This document shows positions 58,840 to 64,000 of a stretch of DNA of 64,000 nucleotides, one piece after another. Numbering within the stretch: the first letter of the stretch is position 1; every line of letters begins with the position of its first letter. The notes under the pieces were generated by a model. It had not been told where the DNA came from. It did no database searches and worked only from the letters and a program-made list of their open reading frames with translations. Source of the DNA: Streptomyces sp. NBC_00239 (GTDB lineage: Bacteria > Actinomycetota > Actinomycetes > Streptomycetales > Streptomycetaceae); contig NZ_CP108095.1 in the NCBI RefSeq assembly GCF_036194065.1, forward strand, positions 7,068,001-7,132,000. The letters run 5' to 3'. Position numbers and translations under genes: made by a program.

Positions 58840-59808
58840 TCACGCCGACCGCACCCGGGCCGCGCCCGGGTGCCGTAGCCGCCAGTCCGCGTAGACCGGG
58901 CTGGCGGCACACGTCTCCAGGTAGCCGGCCGCCACCGCGCGCAGGATGCCGTCGCCGTGGGGGGCCAGCGGGCCGTCCCGGTGCCAGGCCAGGACGTGGC
59001 GGTACCAGAGCGGGTTTCCCGCGAGGGGGCGGACGGCGATGCCGGGGGTTTCCGAGAAAGTGGCCTGGCAGAGGCTGACGGCCAGGCCCGCGCGGACCAG
59101 TTCGATCAGCTGGCGCCCCTCCGCCTCGTGCGGGGCGGAGGGGCGGCGGCCGGTCAGGGCGCACACCGAGGACCAGTACTCGCGGGTGCGGTCGCCGTCG
59201 GGCCTGGGCATCGCCCAGTCGTGATCGGCGAGTTCGGCCAGGGACACGGCCTCCTGGCCGGCCAGGTGGTGGGCGGCGGGCAGCAGGGCGAAGACGGGTT
59301 CGGTGACGAGGGGAGTGAGGACCACCCCGTCGCGCGGCGGCAGGACCTGCTCCGGGTGGTCCCCGAGGACCGCCGCCTCCAGGCGGCCGGCGGCCAGGTC
59401 GTCCAGGAGCGTGACGGGGGAGTAGTGGCACCGGGAGGTCACCTCCGCCTCGGCCAGCAACGTCCGTACGGCCAGGACGAGGTGGCCGATGAGGGGAGCA
59501 CCTACCGATCCCACGCGGACCCGGTCCGGGGACGCCAGGTGGCGGGCCGCGCGGGCGGTGTCGGCGAGGAGCGCGTCGATGCCGGGCAGCACGGCGTGGG
59601 CCCGGGCCAGCACCAGCTCACCGAAGGCCGTGGGCGTGGCCCCGGCGCGCCGCCGCTCGAAGAGCGCTCCGCCGAGCATCGACTCGATGCGGCGCAACTG
59701 CGTGCTGAGGCCCGGCTGGGTCATGGACAACGCGGCGGCGGCCCGGGTGAGGCTGCCGGCCTCGGCGATCGCGCACACCACACGCAGGTGCCGTACCTCC
59801 AGTTCCAT
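58840..59808 (-). CDS. LysR-family regulator
   Basis: A 322-residue LTTR. N-terminal winged helix: LEVRHLRVVCAIAEAGSLTR, AAAALSMTQPGLSTQLRRIE. The effector domain follows (VRVGSVGAPLIGHLVLAVRT, and LIELVRAGLAVSLCQATF). It lies 3 bases behind the stop of the peptide-binding lipoprotein gene on the same strand, so the two form an operon. Likely to control that gene and perhaps the divergent aminopeptidase gene. Confidence 0.9.
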   Translation of the reverse strand: MELEVRHLRVVCAIAEAGSLTRAAAALSMTQPGLSTQLRRIESMLGGALFERRRAGATPTAFGELVLARAHAVLPGIDALLADTARAARHLASPDRVRVGSVGAPLIGHLVLAVRTLLAEAEVTSRCHYSPVTLLDDLAAGRLEAAVLGDHPEQVLPPRDGVVLTPLVTEPVFALLPAAHHLAGQEAVSLAELADHDWAMPRPDGDRTREYWSSVCALTGRRPSAPHEAEGRQLIELVRAGLAVSLCQATFSETPGIAVRPLAGNPLWYRHVLAWHRDGPLAPHGDGILRAVAAGYLETCAASPVYADWRLRHPGAARVRSA

Positions 59809-59811
59809 GCG

Positions 59812-61560
59812 CTACTTCGCCGGGTCCTTGAGCCCGATGGTGGCGTAGTCGAGCTGGCCGCCGAAGGACGTGTGGCCGAACGCGCCCGCGATGTTGGTGC
59901 CGAGCAGCAGCGGCATGCGCTCGATGACGGCGGGCACCGTCGGGGCCTTGGCGAGGATCTCCCCGTCCAGCTGCCGCCACGCCGCATCGGCCCGCGCGGC
60001 GTCGGTCATGCCGGCGATCTCGTCCATCCGCTTCATCGTCGCCGCGTCGCGGAAGAGCGAGTGGTTGCCGGAGTTCCCCTTCTCCTTGATGTAGCGGCCG
60101 TCGAAGAGGAAGGGCAGGAAGGTGGAGCCGGACGGGTAGTCGGGGCACCAGCCGGTGTAGACGAGGTCGGTGCGGTTCTCGGTGTCGCCGATGGTGTCGT
60201 AGAAGGCCGACGGGTCGACCGCGTCGATCGTGACCTTGATCCCCGCCCGGCCCAGGGACTGCTGGATCGCCTCGGCGACTCCCTTGTCGCCGTTGGAGAC
60301 GGTGATGGTGGTGGCGAATCCGTCCGGCCGGCCCGCCTCCTTGAGGAGCCGCTTCGCCTTCTCCACGTCACCCGTGGCCGGGATCCCCAGCGTGTCGGGC
60401 TGCTTGCCGCCGAAGAGCGAGCCGGGCATGAGGGCGGTGGTGAGGTCGTTGAGCGCGGGACCGCCCGAGGCGGTCAGCACCGCCTCGCGGTCCAGGGCGT
60501 ACAGGACGGCCTGGCGGACCTTGAGGTCGTCGAAGGGGGCGCGTCCCGTGTGCATCTGCACCATCTCGGTGCAGTTGGTGGACTCGGCCAGCAGCCGCGC
60601 CCTGACGTCGGTCTTCGTGAGCACCTTGGGAGTGCTCTCGGGGCGCAGCTTGCTCCAGGGGACGGCAGAGGCGTCCACGCCCTCCGAGGCGATGAGCCGG
60701 TCGTCGATCTGGTTGGCCCTCATCCCCATCATCACGACCAGCTTGTCCGGGTACGCCTTGCGCACGGTGTCGGTCGCCGGGTCCCAGTGCGGGTTGCGGA
60801 CCAGCACGAGCCGCTTGTCCCGGTCGTACGACTCGATCTTGTAGGGGCCCGAGGAGAACGGGCGGCTGTCGTACCGGGGGCCCTTGTCCCGGGCCCTGGG
60901 CACCGGGGCGAAGGTGGGCAGGACGGTGACGTTGCAGAATTCCGCGAAGGGCTTGCGGAGTTCGAAGACGATCGTGTGGTCGTCGGGGGTCCTGACGGAG
61001 TCGAGGTGCTGCCCCCGGGCGGGTCCCCGGTAGCCCTCGCCGCCCACCAGGTAGCGGGCGGCGTAGTCGGGGCCGCCGGCCAGGTCGGGGGAGAAGGACC
61101 GCTCCACGTTGTACTTGACGTCCTGCGCGGTGATCGGGGTGCCGTCCTCGTAACGGAGGCCCCTCTTGAGCTTGAAGGTCCAGGTCCTGGCGCCGTTGGA
61201 GGAGACGCCGAGGTCCTCGGCCAGGTCGGGGACCAGCTCTCCGCCCTTCGCGCCCGGCGCCGCCCTGTACGTCACCAGCGTGCGGTAGAGCAGCCGGGTG
61301 CCGAAGTCCATGTCGCCGATCACCCAGTTGCGGGCCGGGTCGAGGTGGGTGAAGTCCTGGTTGGACAGGACGGTCAGCGTGCCGCCCTTCTGCGGGGTGC
61401 CGCCGACCGTGGCCCCGGCGTTGGCGAGTGCGGGGTTCTTCGGGGCGGCCCCGTCCTGCCGGCCCCCGTCGGAGTGGCTGCCGTTGGAACAGCCCGCCAG
61501 GCCGAGCGTGACGGTCGCCGCCAGGCCGGTGGCGACGGCGTGGAGAGTGCGCTTGTTCAT
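59812..61560 (-). CDS. Orphan peptide-type substrate-binding lipoprotein
   Basis: A 582-residue family 5 binding protein. Signal KRTLHAVATGLAATVTLGLA then GCSNGS gives a lipobox at Cys24. Blocks: GGTLTVLSNQDFTHLDPARN, WTFKLKRGLRYEDGTPITAQ, DLKVRQAVLYALDREAVLTA. No permease or ATPase genes are adjacent, so it must use transporters encoded elsewhere, for example importers A or B. It is not especially close to their binding proteins. Followed by the LysR gene. Peptides are the likely ligand given the aminopeptidase next door. Confidence 0.88.
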   Translation of the reverse strand: MNKRTLHAVATGLAATVTLGLAGCSNGSHSDGGRQDGAAPKNPALANAGATVGGTPQKGGTLTVLSNQDFTHLDPARNWVIGDMDFGTRLLYRTLVTYRAAPGAKGGELVPDLAEDLGVSSNGARTWTFKLKRGLRYEDGTPITAQDVKYNVERSFSPDLAGGPDYAARYLVGGEGYRGPARGQHLDSVRTPDDHTIVFELRKPFAEFCNVTVLPTFAPVPRARDKGPRYDSRPFSSGPYKIESYDRDKRLVLVRNPHWDPATDTVRKAYPDKLVVMMGMRANQIDDRLIASEGVDASAVPWSKLRPESTPKVLTKTDVRARLLAESTNCTEMVQMHTGRAPFDDLKVRQAVLYALDREAVLTASGGPALNDLTTALMPGSLFGGKQPDTLGIPATGDVEKAKRLLKEAGRPDGFATTITVSNGDKGVAEAIQQSLGRAGIKVTIDAVDPSAFYDTIGDTENRTDLVYTGWCPDYPSGSTFLPFLFDGRYIKEKGNSGNHSLFRDAATMKRMDEIAGMTDAARADAAWRQLDGEILAKAPTVPAVIERMPLLLGTNIAGAFGHTSFGGQLDYATIGLKDPAK

Positions 61561-61620
61561 CAGTGGTCACTCCGTGAACGGTCGGGAAGAGCCCTGGAAG
61601 GCTGTGGAATGTGACCCGTA

Positions 61621-61658
61621 ACATAGTTATGTGAAATGGTACCCACAATTGTCGTACC
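61621..61658. promoter_or_regulatory. AT-rich divergent control region of lipoprotein and aminopeptidase genes
   Basis: ACATAGTTATGT (61621-61632) is a 5-2-5 palindrome. GGTAC (61638-61642) and GTACC (61654-61658) enclose ACAATTGT. The region lies 60-100 bases before the lipoprotein ATG on one side and 110-150 before the aminopeptidase ATG on the other, where a LysR regulator would bind. Confidence 0.45.
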
Positions 61659-61768
61659 TCCATAGCGCGGAGTTATGGACAAGTGGGGGCTCCACGGGTT
61701 CCGGCGGCCGCGCCATGCTGTCGTGCAATGTCACACGCCACCGTGCGCCCGCAGCCTGAAAGGGACCC

Positions 61769-63034
61769 ATGAACCCCGCGTACGCGACCGTCGACCACGT
61801 CTTCGCCGTCCCCCTCGACCACGCGGCCCCGCACGGCCCGACCCTGCGGATCTTCGCCCGCGAGGTCACCGACGCGCGCCACGCGGGCCGGCAACTGCCC
61901 TGGCTGCTCTATCTGCAGGGCGGACCCGGCGGCAAGTCCCCCAGACCTACGGCCGGCTCACCCGGATGGCTGCCGCAGGCCCTCAAGACCCACCGGGTCC
62001 TCCTCCTCGACCAGCGCGGCACCGGCCGCTCCACCCCCGTCACCGCCCGGACGGCCTCCCGCTTCGCCTCACCGGCCCGGCTGGCCGACCACCTCGGCCA
62101 CTTCCGCGCCGACTCGATCGTCGCGGACGCCGAACTGATCCGCCGGCAGCTGTGCGGCGACGAACCCTGGGAGACCCTCGGCCAGAGCTACGGCGGGTTC
62201 ATCACCCTCACCTACCTCTCCCAGGCCCCCGAAGGCCTGCGGGCGTGCTACGTGACCGGCGGCCTGCCGGGCCTGTCGGCCACCGCCGACGACGTCTACG
62301 CCCGCACCTACCCCCGGGTCCGGGACCGCGTCCTCGACTTCTACGCCCGCTACCCCGACGACGCCGCCCGGCTGCGGGAACTCGCGCGCCTCCTGGCCGC
62401 CACCGAGGTGCGCCTGCCCGACGGAGACCGGCTCACCCCGCACCGCCTGCGCACCCTCGGCCTCGTCCTCGGCATGGGCGACGGCTTCGAGCGGCTCCAC
62501 TGGCTCCTCGACGAATCCCTCGACGGGGAAGGACAGCCGACCGACACGTTCCTGCACCAGGTGACGGCCCTGACCGGCTTCACCGACAACCCGCTCTTCG
62601 CCGTCATGCAGGAGACCCTGTACGGCCAGGGCGCGGGCCCGACGGGCTGGGCGGCGGCCAGGGCCCTGGCGGACGCCCCCGCGTTCGCCGAGGACGCCGA
62701 CCCCCTCCTGCTCACCGGCGAAATGATCTACCCCTGGATGTTCCGCGAGATCAAGGGACTGCGCCCCTTCGCCCAAGCCGCCGACCTGCTCGCCGAACGC
62801 CCCGACTGGCCGGCGCTGTACGACCCCCGCCGTCTCGCCGCCAACCGGGTGCCACTCGCCGCGATCGTCTACCACGACGACATGTACGTGGACGCCGGGC
62901 TCTCCCTGCGCACCGCCCGCGAGGTCGGCGCCACCCGCGCATGGGTCACCAACGAATGGGAGCACGACGGCATCACCGCCTCCGGCGGCCGCGTGCTGTC
63001 CCGCCTGATGGACCTGGCCGCGGGCCGCGCGTAA
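61769..63034 (+). CDS. Prolyl aminopeptidase-like alpha/beta hydrolase (S33)
   Basis: A 421-residue cytosolic hydrolase. Oxyanion motif LQGGPGGKSPRPT, LLLDQRGTGRSTPV, and nucleophile elbow GQSYGGFITLTYL with Ser in GQSYGG. The closing His is in TNEWEHDGI. The cap domain is large and helical. Family S33 enzymes remove N-terminal Pro or other residues from peptides. AAAGGGACCC precedes ATG 61769. The neighbouring peptide-binding lipoprotein and metalloprotease suggest peptide scavenging. Confidence 0.88.
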   Translation: MNPAYATVDHVFAVPLDHAAPHGPTLRIFAREVTDARHAGRQLPWLLYLQGGPGGKSPRPTAGSPGWLPQALKTHRVLLLDQRGTGRSTPVTARTASRFASPARLADHLGHFRADSIVADAELIRRQLCGDEPWETLGQSYGGFITLTYLSQAPEGLRACYVTGGLPGLSATADDVYARTYPRVRDRVLDFYARYPDDAARLRELARLLAATEVRLPDGDRLTPHRLRTLGLVLGMGDGFERLHWLLDESLDGEGQPTDTFLHQVTALTGFTDNPLFAVMQETLYGQGAGPTGWAAARALADAPAFAEDADPLLLTGEMIYPWMFREIKGLRPFAQAADLLAERPDWPALYDPRRLAANRVPLAAIVYHDDMYVDAGLSLRTAREVGATRAWVTNEWEHDGITASGGRVLSRLMDLAAGRA

Positions 63035-63103
63035 GCCCGCGCCGCCCCTGCCCGGCCGCACCCGCCCCTCGTACCCCCTCAACCTGCCTCCGACGGGAGA
63101 GAC

Positions 63104-64000
63104 ATGACCAGCCCGCTCCACCGCCTGCGGCCGCTCGCCGCGGCCGTCGCCCTCGTCTCCTGCCTGTCCGCGCCCACCGCGGCCGCCGCATCCACCCCCG
63201 CCGCCGCGCCCGGCCGGCCGGCACCCGCCGCCGGCTGCGCCCTCCCCGGCCGGACCGGCTGGACGGACGAGGGCCACGACACCGACCGGAACCGGTTCCA
63301 GCCCGCCACCGGAACCCGCCGCGCCCTGACCCTGTACGTGGACTTCCCGGACGCCCCGGCCGGCGACTCCACCGCGCCGTACGCCGCCCACCTCGCCCCG
63401 GCCGCCGGCTGGATGGGCCGCGCGAGCCACGGCCGCCTGCGCCTGGACAACACCCCGCTGCACCGCTGGATCCGGATGCCCGCCGAGTCCACCTCGTACG
63501 GCTTCGCGCGCGGCCTCACCTTCGAGGCCCACGAGAAGTACCTCCGCGACGCGATCACGGCCGCCGACCCCTACGCGGACTTCTCCCGCTACGACATGGT
63601 CTACGTGGTCCCCGCCAGGACGGCGACCGCCGTTCCCTTCTCCCCGACCTACCTCCACGACCCGGCCACGCCCGGCATCACCGCCGACGGCACCCGCATC
63701 AAATGGGCCGTCACCTTCGGGCAGGACATGTGGCGCTGGGGCCACAAGGTCGTCGCCCACGAGACCGCCCACACCTTCGGACTGCCCGACCTGTACGCGT
63801 TCACCGGCGCCACCCACCGGTACGCGGGCGGCTGGGACGTCATGGGCAACATCGCCGGCCACGCCCCGCAGTACCTCGGCTGGCACTCCTGGAAGCTCGG
63901 CTGGACCCGCGACGACCAGGTCGCCTGCCTGCCCGCCTCCGGTCGCCGGACGGTACGGCTGACCCCGGTGGAACGGCCCGGCGGAACCACCATCGCCGTC
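63104..64000 (+). CDS. Secreted M6-type metalloprotease (partial, 3' end missing)
   Basis: ATG 63104 follows CGACGGGAGAG; the frame is open to the end of the window (299 residues seen). A Sec signal peptide (HRLRPLAAAVALVSCLSAPT, cleavage near AAA) is followed by a protease domain with the zinc motif HETAH (His219, Glu220, His223) in VVAHETAHTFGLPDLY, then GGWDVMG containing the Met-turn. This matches secreted M6/immune-inhibitor-A-like proteases of streptomycetes. The rest of the protein is outside the window. Confidence 0.85.
   Translation, partial: MTSPLHRLRPLAAAVALVSCLSAPTAAAASTPAAAPGRPAPAAGCALPGRTGWTDEGHDTDRNRFQPATGTRRALTLYVDFPDAPAGDSTAPYAAHLAPAAGWMGRASHGRLRLDNTPLHRWIRMPAESTSYGFARGLTFEAHEKYLRDAITAADPYADFSRYDMVYVVPARTATAVPFSPTYLHDPATPGITADGTRIKWAVTFGQDMWRWGHKVVAHETAHTFGLPDLYAFTGATHRYAGGWDVMGNIAGHAPQYLGWHSWKLGWTRDDQVACLPASGRRTVRLTPVERPGGTTIAV

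Noticed and set aside
58957..61614. An 885-codon open frame on the plus strand over the LysR and lipoprotein genes
   Set aside because: The opposite strand holds two clear family members with proper starts; the plus frame has Gly/Val/Arg-rich antisense composition and no motif.
62069..63886. A 605-codon minus-strand frame over the aminopeptidase and metalloprotease genes
   Set aside because: Low-complexity Gly/Val/Arg sequence opposite genes with intact catalytic motifs.

Overview
The window is strongly GC-rich, with G or C at most third codon positions and frequent GTG starts. It also carries a conservon, an RsbV/RsbW/SigB-type stress cassette and a single rare TTA codon. Together these point to a Streptomyces (or very close Streptomycetaceae) chromosome. 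I see no transposase, integrase, tRNA, rRNA or CRISPR array. Gene spacing is tight and many genes overlap through ATGA or GTGA junctions.

Layout. 0-12.4 kb is core and housekeeping: the end of a secreted beta-domain protein, a BadF-type sugar kinase, RecQ helicase, an extended GAPDH with a textbook terminator, an NRAMP-like carrier, a VOC protein, a PadR regulator with an acyl-CoA dehydrogenase, and an exported PL6 polysaccharide lyase. 12.5-22.4 kb looks like a small biosynthetic cluster: B3/4-domain protein, an unknown 228-residue protein, a tryptophan 2,3-dioxygenase superfamily enzyme (with a TTA codon), a divergent MocR regulator, an ATP-grasp ligase, an MFS exporter, a flavin monooxygenase and a DMATS-type indole prenyltransferase. 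22.4-26.3 kb is a conservon (histidine kinase, roadblock, DUF742, small GTPase, atypical CYP157-like P450) reading toward the prenyltransferase. 27-33 kb holds an MFS/CGNR divergent pair, a VOC protein, a small Rho-N-like protein and the STAS / RsbW-like kinase / sigma factor cassette.

33-59 kb is the most unusual part. It contains four agmatine/peptidylarginine-type deiminases (three with export signals, one cytosolic), a fused gamma-beta plus alpha urease homologue whose active-site flap differs from classical urease, two paralogous Dpp/Opp-type ABC importer operons, an amidohydrolase, an N-formylglutamate amidohydrolase, four TetR regulators and a membrane Ser/Thr kinase. One palindrome with invariant GACTGAA/TTCAGTC half sites lies in front of three of the deiminases, overlapping a TTGACT -35 box each time, and a degenerate copy lies in front of one TetR gene. 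A second, different palindrome lies in front of the fourth deiminase, next to its own divergent TetR gene. I read this as a regulated system that deiminates guanidino compounds outside and inside the cell, imports the products or substrates, and releases ammonia from ureido products. The substrate is inference.

59-64 kb is peptide scavenging: a LysR regulator with an orphan peptide-binding lipoprotein, a prolyl aminopeptidase-like hydrolase, and the start of a secreted M6-type metalloprotease cut by the window end.
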